A stretch of 64,000 bases of DNA from Azospirillum halopraeferens DSM 3675 (GTDB lineage Bacteria > Pseudomonadota > Alphaproteobacteria > Azospirillales > Azospirillaceae), in contig NZ_AUCF01000001.1 in the NCBI RefSeq assembly GCF_000429625.1, positions 434,001-498,000 on the forward strand. Direction: 5' to 3'. The notes under the pieces were generated by a model. It had not been told where the DNA came from. It did no database searches and saw only the letters and a list, made by a program, of their open reading frames with translations. This document shows, in pieces, positions 56,726 through 64,000 of this stretch; within the stretch, counting starts at the first letter, position 1; each line of letters begins with the position of its first letter. The position numbers were made by a program, and so were the translations under genes.

Positions 56726-57451
56726 ATGCACATGCACCATGAGTACGCAACGGAAAGAGCACTGCACCCGCCCAGCAACACCCCGGTGACCGCCATGCAC
56801 GTCTGCCTGATTCTGGACAACGACGCCCTAACGGAAACGGTGGTTACGGCGCTGGAAGGCGCCGGGCGGCATCGCGTGACCGTGTTCCACGACATCGCCG
56901 AACTCACCCAGAGCACGATGACGCCGGACGCGATCCTGATCGGGTTGCAGCAGTTCACGGCGCTGCGCGAGAACGAGCCGATGGTGTACCTGCGGCTGTC
57001 GCGCCGCTCACGCATCATCGTCGTGCTGTCGTCGCGGGAACTGCTGGACGCCGCGCACATCCTGGCGTTCGCTGACGCCTGGGTGTTCGAGGACATCAAC
57101 GTCGACCGTATCAATGAACTTGTGGAACTGGGGCTTGAAGGCCACTGCCTGATGCCCCGGCAGTTCCTGTCGCGACTCGGCGTGGACGAAATCCGCCTGA
57201 CGCTGTTGCCCCGTCTGTCCGAACCCGAGTTCGAAACCCTGCGTCTGCTGGGCGAGGGGATGAACAACCGCACCATTGCCGGCCGGCTCGATCTGTCCGA
57301 GGCCATCATCAAATCGCTGGTGCGCAGCGTCCTGTCCAAGCTGCATTTCCGCAACCGCACCGAGGCCGGTGTCTTCGCCGCCCGCCAGCACGGCGCCCTG
57401 CTGAACGCCCGCCGCGGCGACGCCCGGCCACTCGACCGCACGGGCACCTGA
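56726..57451 (+). CDS. LuxR-type regulator B with degenerate receiver
   Basis: A 241-residue protein with the same receiver-plus-LuxR layout as its neighbours, but the receiver lacks key residues. The expected phosphoacceptor Asp aligns with Gly73 in PDAILIGLQQF, and the conserved Lys with Glu122 in AWVFEDIN. The C-terminal HTH is normal: LSEPEFETLRLLGEGMNNRT and LSEAIIKSLVRSVLSKLHFR. It would therefore act without phosphorylation, by a ligand or by pairing. The start is uncertain: ATG 56726 or 56795 (the latter just precedes MHVCLILDND). It is flanked by the large gap and by regulator C on the other strand. Confidence 0.8.
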   Translation: MHMHHEYATERALHPPSNTPVTAMHVCLILDNDALTETVVTALEGAGRHRVTVFHDIAELTQSTMTPDAILIGLQQFTALRENEPMVYLRLSRRSRIIVVLSSRELLDAAHILAFADAWVFEDINVDRINELVELGLEGHCLMPRQFLSRLGVDEIRLTLLPRLSEPEFETLRLLGEGMNNRTIAGRLDLSEAIIKSLVRSVLSKLHFRNRTEAGVFAARQHGALLNARRGDARPLDRTGT

Positions 57452-57469
57452 GCGCATCGCCGGGACCCC

Positions 57470-57512
57470 GATACGAAAAAGCCGCACCGGAAGGCCGGTG
57501 CGGCTTCGTATC
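57470..57512. terminator. Hairpin between regulators B and C
   Basis: GCCGCACCGG and CCGGTGCGGC (10 bp, AAGG loop) extended by an outer GATACGAA/TTCGTATC pairing around a three-A bulge. On the minus strand the stem is followed by TTTTT, so it suits regulator C best and may serve B too. Confidence 0.8.
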
Positions 57513-57553
57513 GGATCCGGGGCCGGCGACGGCGTCGGGCCGTGCCCGAGTCA

Positions 57554-58252
57554 TCACTGTTGGGCGACGGCGGCTCCACCGGTGGCGGCGGACGCTCCGG
57601 CGAGTTCTCCGCCGATACCGTTGTTCAGGGCCCAGATCGCCGCCTGGGTGCGGTTGGAAGCGTTGATCTTGCGCAGCAGGCTCTTGAGGTGGACCTTCAC
57701 GGTCGCCTCGGTGATGTTCAGATGATTGGCGATCATCTTGTTGGAGTCGCCGTTCAGCAGACAGCGCAGGATCTGCACCTCGCGTTGCGACAGCCCTTTG
57801 CGCGACACCGGCATCTCGGCCCCGTTGCCGTTCACCCGGCCGCTGATGAGCAGCGCCGCCAGGTGCGTCGGGAACACCTTCTCGCCCATCATCACCAGCT
57901 TGAGCGACTGGGCCAGCGCGTCCGACGACAGGTCCTTCATGAGGTAGCCGTCGGCACCGGCCTCCAGGGCGTTGGCGAGACGCCGGGTGCACAGCTCGCT
58001 GGTCAGGATCACCAGCCGCGTCTTGGGCAAAAGGGCGCGCAACCGCCGCATGCCTTCCGCCTCCTCGTCGCCGCCATTGGCAAGGTCGAGCAGGACGAGT
58101 TGCGGATGCAAGCCGCCTTCGACGATGCCGACCGCTTCGCGCAGGTTGCCGGCTTCCGACACGATCTGGAACGGCGAATCGTCCAGAAGCCGCTTCAATC
58201 CTTCGCGGAACAACTTATTCGAGTCGATCAGGAAGGCACGAACTGGTTCCAT
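57554..58252 (-). CDS. NarL/FixJ-type response regulator C
   Basis: A 232-residue regulator: MEPVRAFLIDSNKLFREGLK with an acidic Asp, phosphoacceptor in LVLLDLANGGDEE (about 58), and Lys in ADGYLMKDLSS near 106. The LuxR HTH is at about 154-215 (LSQREVQILRCLLNGDSNKM, ITEATVKVHLKSLLRKI). A Gly/Ala-rich tail (about 218-232) is extra. It has all phosphorylation residues, unlike regulator B. A 519-bp gap follows on its promoter side. No kinase gene is near. Confidence 0.9.
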   Translation of the reverse strand: MEPVRAFLIDSNKLFREGLKRLLDDSPFQIVSEAGNLREAVGIVEGGLHPQLVLLDLANGGDEEAEGMRRLRALLPKTRLVILTSELCTRRLANALEAGADGYLMKDLSSDALAQSLKLVMMGEKVFPTHLAALLISGRVNGNGAEMPVSRKGLSQREVQILRCLLNGDSNKMIANHLNITEATVKVHLKSLLRKINASNRTQAAIWALNNGIGGELAGASAATGGAAVAQQ

Positions 58253-58771
58253 CGTCTGCTCCCGCGGTATACCGACAATTGCTGCAAGAAAGGTGAGTCT
58301 GCTCTTAGCCTCAACGATTTACGGATTTCCCGATTGCGCCTCTCGTCCGGCAGGTTCGTGCCGTTATTTAGGGGGAGCTTACCCCCGGGACGCTTTCGCC
58401 GATACCTCTCTGTGGTGTTAACAACAGAACGCATTGGACATATGCGATCCGCGTTGTCCTCTTGAAAGGCCATAAGGGTTTTCTTGAAGAGTACTCCGGT
58501 GACTTTCGCGTGACTTATTTTGAGAAAACCTTCCCCTTTATCGCAGAATTTCAACACCATTGGCTAAGGAAAGGAAGCGACTGCACGCCGAGGTACGTCC
58601 CCCGGGCAGCCCGGACTGTGGCCGGCGAGGGTTCGGTGCCGGAAGGCACGGTCCCGCGGCATGACCTTCGTCGGATGCGTGCAAACCGGCCACCGCATGT
58701 TACCGCGGTGGCCGGCTGATCATCCGGAACAGGAAGATGGTCCGTAAGGGCGCCTTCCGGTTCAGCGCGTA
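58253..58771. promoter_or_regulatory. 519-bp non-coding region upstream of regulator C
   Basis: No gene is seen. Features: a GGGGG/CCCCC hairpin (58371-58386), a TGTTAACA palindrome (58416-58423) and a hairpin at 58686-58715. The last is downstream of the ATPase gene. The AT content around 58440-58560 is above local average. Likely control for regulator C and, at its far end, the ATPase 3' end. Confidence 0.5.
58686..58715 (-). terminator. Hairpin downstream of the AAA ATPase gene
   Basis: On the minus strand CCGGCCACCGC, 8-nt loop, GCGGTGGCCGG, then TTTGC, 57 nt after the ATPase stop. An 11-bp perfect stem with a short T stretch. Confidence 0.55.
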
Positions 58772-60295
58772 TCAGATCGCGCCGCGCTCCTCGGCAATGC
58801 GCATCAGCACGTACTGGCGGGCCATCTGATTGCGGAAGCGGTAGCGGATACGGCCGGGTTCGGGCATCGCCACAAGCACGGCGCCGTGGTCATCGCCGGT
58901 CAGGCGCTCCAGCAGTTCGGCAACGTCGCGGCCCGGTGCGGCACCGTCCGGACCGGTCATGTCCGCCGGGTCGAAGGCGCCATAGGCGTCCGCCGGGCAC
59001 AGGGCGGCGGCGTGCAGGACGTCCTCCAGGGTGTCGCGGCGGCGCCCGGCCAGCGCCCGGTTGTAGGACTCGACAATGCCCCGTTCCGCCTCCTGCAAGC
59101 AGCGGCTGACGGCGTAGGCCAGGTCCTCGCGCCCGACGTCGCGCGCCCCGCGGCTGAAGGCGCTGCGCGCCGAATGCAGTCCGAGGAGTTGCGCATAGTA
59201 CGGCAGACCGCGGGCGAAGTCGGCGATTCGCCGCACGGCGTCGGCGGCAAAGGACAGACCGGCGTTCTCCGCGCCCGCATGGATCAGCCGTTCGATCTCC
59301 TCGTCGCTCATCAGGGGCAGGTGGACCGGCACCAGGGATCGCTGGATCGACGGATGCTTGCCCAGGAGCTGGTCGAGATTCTCCGCCACGCCGACGACCA
59401 TCAGCGTCATGGGGATGGAGCTGTCCGTCAGGTTCTTGAACAGCTCCGCCAGCTTGTTGCGGAAATCCTCGTCGGTCACCCGATCGTACTCGTCGAGGAT
59501 CAGCAGCACATGGGTGTTCTGGATGGTTTCCAGGACATCGTTCAGCTCCGTCACGCTGAAGGTGCCCTCGGGCAGCAACTCGGCGAAGCTGTTAAAGGTG
59601 CGCCGGGATGCGAACGGGCTGTCGGAGCCGGAGCGGTAATAGGTCGACGGGATACGCTTCAGGACGTGGCGGAAGATGTCCTCGAACGTGAGTTCGCCGC
59701 TGCACGTCATCTTGATCGCGAGATAGCCGGCCTGGGCGGCGATCTGTTCGATGGCGTTGGACAGCGAGGTCTTGCCGCGCCCGCGGTCGCCGAACAGAAT
59801 GACGTGCGCCCGCTCCTCCTCCACTGCGGAGATGATCCGCTTCAGGGTGGCGTTGCGGCCGACGAACAGGGAATTGAGCTGCTTCTTGGGGCGCGTCGGC
59901 GTGAAGGCCTCGCGCAGGATGCCGTTGACCTCCGGCGTCAGGCCGGTCAGCAGCGCCGCTTCACCGCCGCGCTGCGGCTTCAGCGCGCTGGAAACCGGAA
60001 ACGCGAAGCGCGGCAGGTCGACCGCGTCGCCGGCGGGGGGAGCAGCCGCAGCCGGCGGCAGCGCCGGCGCAACCGGCGCGCGGCGTTCCGGACCGGCGGC
60101 CGGCACCGGACGCAGCCGCGACGGTGCCGCGGGTGCGGTCAGGCGGGCGGCCGCCACGGCGGCGGCAGCCGTCGCCCGCGCGGCGGCGTCGGACCGTGCC
60201 TCACCGCGCCCGGCCGCATCCGGCCGGATGGTCGCCGCAGCGGCGTCATGTTCCGGTGTGTCCACGCCACGCCGCTTCCGAAAGAAGTTCCGCAT
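58772..60295 (-). CDS. AAA+ ATPase, Orc1/Cdc6-like
   Basis: A 507-residue protein. Residues about 14-92 are Ala/Pro/Arg-rich and disordered. The ATPase core follows: FVGRNATLKRIISAVEEE (about 144-161), Walker A GDRGRGKTS (169-177), Walker B LLILDEYDR (264-272), a sensor-like MVVGVAEN and a helical lid with GLPYYAQLLG. The FVGR box, EYDR Walker B and the YxYYxQ lid resemble ORC/CDC6 and related ATPases. A winged-helix-like C-terminus ends in IRYRFRNQMARQYVLMRIAE. Function unknown; a DNA- or regulator-linked switch is possible. The ATG at 60295 is used. Confidence 0.75.
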   Translation of the reverse strand: MRNFFRKRRGVDTPEHDAAAATIRPDAAGRGEARSDAAARATAAAAVAAARLTAPAAPSRLRPVPAAGPERRAPVAPALPPAAAAPPAGDAVDLPRFAFPVSSALKPQRGGEAALLTGLTPEVNGILREAFTPTRPKKQLNSLFVGRNATLKRIISAVEEERAHVILFGDRGRGKTSLSNAIEQIAAQAGYLAIKMTCSGELTFEDIFRHVLKRIPSTYYRSGSDSPFASRRTFNSFAELLPEGTFSVTELNDVLETIQNTHVLLILDEYDRVTDEDFRNKLAELFKNLTDSSIPMTLMVVGVAENLDQLLGKHPSIQRSLVPVHLPLMSDEEIERLIHAGAENAGLSFAADAVRRIADFARGLPYYAQLLGLHSARSAFSRGARDVGREDLAYAVSRCLQEAERGIVESYNRALAGRRRDTLEDVLHAAALCPADAYGAFDPADMTGPDGAAPGRDVAELLERLTGDDHGAVLVAMPEPGRIRYRFRNQMARQYVLMRIAEERGAI

Positions 60296-60607
60296 CGCTT
60301 GCGCCTCAGGGCCGTCTGAACCAGCGGCGGCGGCCTGCCGTGACCCGGCGCACGGGACATCACCCGCGCCGATCCACGGAGCCGCCGCCACCCCCTCCAT
60401 GTAGGGCATGAAGGTGACGCCAACTCCCCGGGATTTCGGATACTATACGGACGCGGGGCCCCCCTCCCCCCGGGGGTGCGTCCGGCCGGTGATGCGGCGG
60501 GGGAACCACGTTAACCCGTTCGCTCCGCCTGACTCCGGCGTCGTGGGCGCCAACATCAGGACGACGCGAACGTCTGCGCCGCGGTTGGGACGCCGTCCCG
60601 CCTACGC
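60296..60607. promoter_or_regulatory. 312-bp gap upstream of the AAA ATPase gene
   Basis: No gene is seen. A composite hairpin (60448-60484) with outer CGGACGC/GCGTCCG and inner CCCCC/GGGGG stems lies in it. A TATAGT -10-like box (complement of 60443-60448) points toward the ATPase gene but lacks a clear -35. Confidence 0.4.
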
Positions 60608-60706
60608 TTACTGCCCCAACGCGTGACCGACCAGGGTCCAGGCATACAGGGTGACCATCAACGCGATCAGCGTCGCGACCTCGCTCAGGAATTTCAGGAC
60701 CGTCAT
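60608..60706 (-). CDS. 32-residue membrane micro-protein
   Basis: MTVLKFLSEVATLIALMVTL with a following YAWTLVGHALGQ gives a single-helix product. A GGGAG Shine-Dalgarno lies 6 nt before the ATG at 60706. It is on the ATPase strand and divergent from phnM. The strong ribosome site and clean hydrophobic helix support a real gene; no function is known. Confidence 0.5.
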   Translation of the reverse strand: MTVLKFLSEVATLIALMVTLYAWTLVGHALGQ

Positions 60707-60866
60707 GGCGATCTCCCGTCCGTCGTCTGTTCCGTCGAATGCGGTTCTCCCCGGGGCTGATTGGAACAGTGCCAGAACAAGCAGCGAACAGCAACCGCAA
60801 AGTTCGCACTTCGTTCCACGCTCTGCGATTCCGTTCCCCGCTGCGGCGAACGGGATTCCGGAACTC

Positions 60867-61994
60867 GTGCTCACCAACGCCCGCATCGTCGGTGCCGACG
60901 GGGTGTTCACCGGCACGCTGGTCGTCCGCCGGGGGCGCATCGCCGCTGTGGACGATGGCCGCTCGCACCTGGCCGGCGCGGTCGACCTGGACGGCGACCA
61001 CCTCGTGCCGGGTCTGGTGGAACTGCACACCGACAACCTGGAACGGCACCTGATGCCGCGTCCGGGAGTGGTCTGGCCGGCACCGCTGACCGCGGTGCTG
61101 GCCCACGACGCGCAGATCGTGGCGGCGGGCATCACCACCGTTCTCGACGCGGTGTGCGTCGGGGAACACCGTGACGGCGGCGGCCGGCGCGCCATCCTGG
61201 ACGCTTCCGTCGAGGCCATCCGCACCGCGCGCGACGAGGGCTTGCTGCGGGCCGACCACGCTCTGCACCTGCGGTGCGAGGTGGCGGACCCCGACGTGCT
61301 CGACCTCTTCGCACCCTTCGCCGACGATCCGCTGCTGCGCCTCGTGTCGCTGATGGATCACACGCCCGGGCAGCGCCAGTGGACCGACCTGACGGTCTAC
61401 CGCCGTCTGCTGGTGGCCGAGGGGTGGGCGGAGGCGGAGGTGCCGCGGCTGGTGGCCGGGCGGGTGGAGGCGCAAGCGCGCTTCGGCGCCGCCCATCGGC
61501 TGGCCCTGGCCGCCCATTGCCGGCGCCGCGGCATCGCGATGGCCAGCCACGACGACGCCACGCCCGAGCATGTGGCGGAGGCCGTCGCCGACGGCATCCG
61601 CATCGCGGAGTTTCCCACGACGCGCACCGCCGCCGAGGCGGCCCACCGCGCCGGCCTGTGCGTCGTCATGGGGGCACCCAACCTGGTGCGCGGCGGCTCC
61701 CACTCCGGCAACGTGGCGGCGGCGGATCTGGCCGCGGCCGGCCTGCTGGATGCCCTGTCGTCCGATTACGTCCCCGGCAGCCTGCTGGAGGCCGCGTTCC
61801 GACTGCACACCGCCCTGGGCCACCCGTTGCACCGGGCCCTCGCCACGGTCTCGGCGATCCCGGCGGCCGTGCTGGGGCTCGACGACCGCGGTTCGCTGGC
61901 CCCGGGGCTGCGCGCCGACGTGGTGCGGGTTGGCAGCGTGCGCGGCCATCCGCTGGTGCGCGCGGTATGGTGCGCGGGCGAGCGCCGGGCCTGA
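60867..61994 (+). CDS. phnM: Ribose methylphosphonate triphosphate diphosphatase (PhnM)
   Basis: A 375-residue amidohydrolase-superfamily enzyme. I place the start at the GTG 60867, giving MLTNARIVGADGV, typical of PhnM; upstream in-frame ATGs lengthen it with low-complexity sequence. Metal ligands are seen in VELHTDNLERH and ASHDDATPEHVAE, and later SDYVPGSLL carries the Asp ligand. It hydrolyses alpha-D-ribose 1-methylphosphonate 5-triphosphate in the C-P lyase pathway. No other phn genes adjoin it, which is unusual. Its neighbours are a divergent micro-protein gene and a convergent phosphoribosyltransferase gene. Confidence 0.85.
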   Translation: MLTNARIVGADGVFTGTLVVRRGRIAAVDDGRSHLAGAVDLDGDHLVPGLVELHTDNLERHLMPRPGVVWPAPLTAVLAHDAQIVAAGITTVLDAVCVGEHRDGGGRRAILDASVEAIRTARDEGLLRADHALHLRCEVADPDVLDLFAPFADDPLLRLVSLMDHTPGQRQWTDLTVYRRLLVAEGWAEAEVPRLVAGRVEAQARFGAAHRLALAAHCRRRGIAMASHDDATPEHVAEAVADGIRIAEFPTTRTAAEAAHRAGLCVVMGAPNLVRGGSHSGNVAAADLAAAGLLDALSSDYVPGSLLEAAFRLHTALGHPLHRALATVSAIPAAVLGLDDRGSLAPGLRADVVRVGSVRGHPLVRAVWCAGERRA

Positions 61995-62028
61995 CGGCGA
62001 CGGCCGACACGCTCCCGCCGGGCCGTCC

Positions 62029-62703
62029 TCACCAGCGTCCGACGGCCCGGTTGGCCTCGTCCAGCAGGGCGATCACCTCTGCGTCCTCCACCTGGTGGAA
62101 GTCGGCGTAGTAGACGCCGACGGCGCCGAAATCGTCGGGCCGCAGGGGGCAGACGACGGCGTCGACGCTTCCCGCCAGCGCCTCGAGCGTGTCGGGAGCG
62201 CCCACGGGGACGGCCATCACCAGCACCGCCGGCCCGGCCCGCCGCACCGCCCGGAGGGCGGCGCGCATGCTGGCCCCGGTGGCGATGCCGTCGTCCACCA
62301 CGATGGCGGTCCGTCCCGCGACGGCAAGCGGCGGGTGCTCGCCCATGTAGAGGCGCCGGCGCCGGGCGATCTCCGCCAGTTGCCGTTCCGCCTCCGCCGT
62401 GATGTAAGCCTCGCTCACGCGGGCCAGGCGGCACACCTCCGGGTTTGTCACCGTCTCCGGCGTCGGGCCGTCAACGACGGCACCGGCCGCCAGTTCCTCG
62501 TGCCCGGGCACGCCGATCTTGCGCACGAACAGGGGGTCCATCGGGCAGCCCAGTCCCTTCGCCACCTCGACACCGACGCCGAGACCGCCCCGGGCCAGGG
62601 CAAGTACGACGACACCGTCGCCCCCGCCGTAACCGGACAGGAGCGGTACCAATCGGCGGCCGGCATCCCGCCGGTCGGTGTATCGGTCACGGTTTGCGAC
62701 CAT
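62029..62703 (-). CDS. Phosphoribosyltransferase-family protein
   Basis: A 224-residue type I phosphoribosyltransferase-fold protein with a GGGGAGG Shine-Dalgarno. The PRPP-binding motif is AIVVDDGIATGASMRAAL (about 121-138); ALARGGLGVGVEVAKGLG precedes it. Members of this COG1926-like group are often found with stress or dormancy genes and have unassigned reactions. It is convergent with phnM and follows the DUF6524 gene by 28 bp on its strand. Whether it joins a base to PRPP is unproven. Confidence 0.85.
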   Translation of the reverse strand: MVANRDRYTDRRDAGRRLVPLLSGYGGGDGVVVLALARGGLGVGVEVAKGLGCPMDPLFVRKIGVPGHEELAAGAVVDGPTPETVTNPEVCRLARVSEAYITAEAERQLAEIARRRRLYMGEHPPLAVAGRTAIVVDDGIATGASMRAALRAVRRAGPAVLVMAVPVGAPDTLEALAGSVDAVVCPLRPDDFGAVGVYYADFHQVEDAEVIALLDEANRAVGRW

Positions 62704-62731
62704 GGTCGCCTCCCCGTCCGGTCTCCCTCGA

Positions 62732-63148
62732 CTACTTCTCGGCGTAGGTGGTGTGGCCAGCGACATTCTGGCGAAGGATGGCCAGCGACAGGCCGGCCGC
62801 CAGCGTTGCCGCAAGAAACGCCTGGATCAGCAGCATAAGCCCCAGCCGGGTGCCCGGCAACAGGTCCTGGCTCTCCAGTGCCCAGGTCAGGGACGCGAAG
62901 AACAGGATGGCCAGGAAGACTCCCATGCCCTTCAACGCCCGGCCGGCCATGCCCAGGATGAAGCCATAAAGGATGATCAGTGTCATCCCGATGAAGAGCT
63001 TGACGGCAAGGTAGGTCGTATCGGCGGCGAACAGCCAGTCGACGTAGGAGTAGCCCGTGGGGTTGTACGTCGCCGTGATCATGGCGAAAAGGAACAGCCA
63101 GCGGATGATGAAATCCGACAGCTTGAACCTTCCGGCTGCTGCGGCCAT
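62732..63148 (-). CDS. DUF6524-family membrane protein
   Basis: A 138-residue, four-helix membrane protein with a GGGGAGGGG Shine-Dalgarno. After a short basic start, DFIIRWLFLFAMITATYNPT is the first helix; FIGMTLIILYGFILGMAG, FLAILFFASLTW and LLIQAFLAATLAAGLSLA follow. It matches the DUF6524 family, of unknown function. Co-directional with the phosphoribosyltransferase, 28 bp apart, so probably one operon; the MarR gene lies 79 bp upstream on the same strand. Confidence 0.75.
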   Translation of the reverse strand: MAAAAGRFKLSDFIIRWLFLFAMITATYNPTGYSYVDWLFAADTTYLAVKLFIGMTLIILYGFILGMAGRALKGMGVFLAILFFASLTWALESQDLLPGTRLGLMLLIQAFLAATLAAGLSLAILRQNVAGHTTYAEK

Positions 63149-63227
63149 GAACGCCCCTCCCCCTGTACCGGTGGAGGTGTAATGCAACGGTACGGGAGGA
63201 TTCCAGCGCCATTTCGCGGCGCCGGCG

Positions 63228-63707
63228 TCAGCTCAGCCGTTCGAGAAGACTCAGCAGGTGATCCCGATCCTGCGCAGACAGGGGTTCCATGATGCGCGCG
63301 TGCGCTTCCGCCACCCGTGGCAGCAAGCCGGCCACCAGGGCTGCACCGCTGTCGGACAGGCGCACGCTCTTGCGGCGCCGGTCCCGTGGATCCGTATGGC
63401 GTTCAACCAGATCACGTTCGATCAGGCGCATCACCACACCCTGCGTCGTCGCGGGGTCGATGGAGGTCAGCCGCCCCAACCGCACCTGCGACAGGGGCCC
63501 CTCGGTGTTCAGGGTCAGCAGGATGGCCCACTGGGTGGTCGTCAACTGCTCCTGTCCGAGGCAGTCGTTGAAGATCGCGCCGGAGCGCTGGAGCACGCGG
63601 CGCAGCCGGTACTGGATGCGTTCCGCCAGGACGAATTCCGCGGGCAGACCCGTGATGTTGACCTGCTCGGTCCCGGCCTGCTCCGACGACGGGGCGGCAT
63701 CGTTCAT
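63228..63707 (-). CDS. MarR-family regulator
   Basis: A 159-residue MarR-type winged-helix regulator. LTTTQWAILLTLNTEGPLSQ (about 54-73), TSIDPATTQGVVMRLIERDL (about 81-100, recognition helix) and the wing DPRDRRRKSVRLSDSG (about 107-122) are clear. It may control the downstream DUF6524/phosphoribosyltransferase genes or the AT-rich right-edge gene; no operator is proven. Ligand unknown. Confidence 0.85.
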   Translation of the reverse strand: MNDAAPSSEQAGTEQVNITGLPAEFVLAERIQYRLRRVLQRSGAIFNDCLGQEQLTTTQWAILLTLNTEGPLSQVRLGRLTSIDPATTQGVVMRLIERDLVERHTDPRDRRRKSVRLSDSGAALVAGLLPRVAEAHARIMEPLSAQDRDHLLSLLERLS

Positions 63708-63880
63708 TCGACGCTCCGACGCTGCGCGGCGGATGCGCGCATTGCACGCTCCGGCCCCGGAATGCAGGGGCGGGCTGTTGAGCCGATTGCCCGATACGCC
63801 AACCTCAACATGTCCGTTCGCTTTTCATTCTATCGACGATTGTTCAAGACATCACAGCGTGAAGGTCCGGTCAAGACCAA
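63708..63880. promoter_or_regulatory. AT-rising intergenic region
   Basis: No gene is seen on the plus strand before 63881. Base composition shifts from GC-rich to AT-rich across it. It likely holds divergent promoters for marR and the right-edge gene. Confidence 0.4.
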
Positions 63881-64000
63881 ATGAACACCAGCATCGCACT
63901 TGAACAAATGATACGAAGTCTCTTCGCAAACATGCTCGAACACAATCAATGGCAGATCAATTCGAACACACGCGAGAAATTTAATTTCATTACTTGCGTT
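63881..64000 (+). CDS. Partial open frame at the right edge
   Basis: MNTSIALEQMIRSLFANMLE begins a frame of 40 codons with no stop to the window end. Composition and codons (many AT-ending) differ from the rest of the window. No family is recognised. A short GAAGG lies about 15 nt upstream, farther than ideal. It may be the start of a horizontally acquired gene or a chance frame. Confidence 0.35.
   Translation, partial: MNTSIALEQMIRSLFANMLEHNQWQINSNTREKFNFITCV

Noticed and set aside
58462..58719. 85-codon frame upstream of regulator C
   Set aside because: Its 3' part is read through the GC hairpin near the ATPase end; no family features or ribosome site.
60867..63148. A phosphonate-degradation operon
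   Set aside because: Only phnM is recognisable; the neighbours (phosphoribosyltransferase fold, DUF6524, MarR) are not phn genes.

Overview
The window reads as ordinary chromosome from a GC-rich alphaproteobacterium, most likely in the Rhodospirillales/Azospirillaceae (Azospirillum-like). This is inferred from gene content and order, not from a database match. Supporting signs are the purB / F1-ATPase zeta / purC-purS / purQ-purL / bolA / grxD / rarD / rpsD neighbourhood, a cysteine-free L31, a 'TPR protein-bamB-der' operon, a DUF2125 / ChaC / prephenate dehydrogenase block, a chemoreceptor ending in PilZ, and several NarL/FixJ-type regulators close together. Coding density is high. I see no rRNA, tRNA, insertion sequence, prophage or CRISPR array.

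Layout. 1-12.6 kb: de novo purine synthesis (end of purB, purC, purS, purQ, purL), interleaved with a secreted polysaccharide lyase, the F1-ATPase inhibitor zeta, an NRDE protein, a ribbon-helix-helix protein, a DsrE-like protein, a FadL-type porin, an AlkA-like glycosylase and a TPR-arginine-methyltransferase fusion; then bolA and grxD. 12.6-22 kb: a polytopic membrane protein, RarD, a divergent TetR / Old Yellow Enzyme pair with a clear operator, a three-gene operon of a Gly-rich secreted protein, a stress-type protein and a 46-residue membrane peptide, then rpsD, an HNH protein, an ABC exporter and rpmE. 22-33 kb: SH3 protein, M1-like metallopeptidase, ChaC, DUF2125 protein, prephenate dehydrogenase, a PAS-chemoreceptor-PilZ protein, two membrane coiled-coil proteins, a histone-deacetylase-fold amidohydrolase and a universal stress protein. 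33-41 kb: a NhaD-like antiporter, a TAXI-TRAP transporter with DUF1850 partner, an acyltransferase and a split XdhC pair. 41-55 kb: DNA and RNA housekeeping (dprA, topA, rnr), a Kef-type antiporter, a CtpA-like protease, rpmG, der, bamB, a YfgM-like protein and a thioredoxin-fold protein. 55-64 kb, the most accessory-looking part: three LuxR/NarL regulators (one with a degenerate receiver) around unusually long AT-richer intergenic regions, a Cdc6/Orc1-like AAA+ ATPase, a micro-protein, an orphan phnM, a phosphoribosyltransferase, a DUF6524 protein, a MarR regulator, and an AT-rich open frame leaving the right edge.

Most of the window is well-known biology. The items most worth a second look are the PRMT7/9-like methyltransferase with N-terminal TPRs, the Cdc6-like ATPase beside the regulator cluster, the pseudo-receiver regulator, a sequence motif shared 83-87 nt upstream of the DsrE-like and FadL genes, and the orphan phnM. 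No complete, clearly new multi-gene system is demonstrable from sequence alone.
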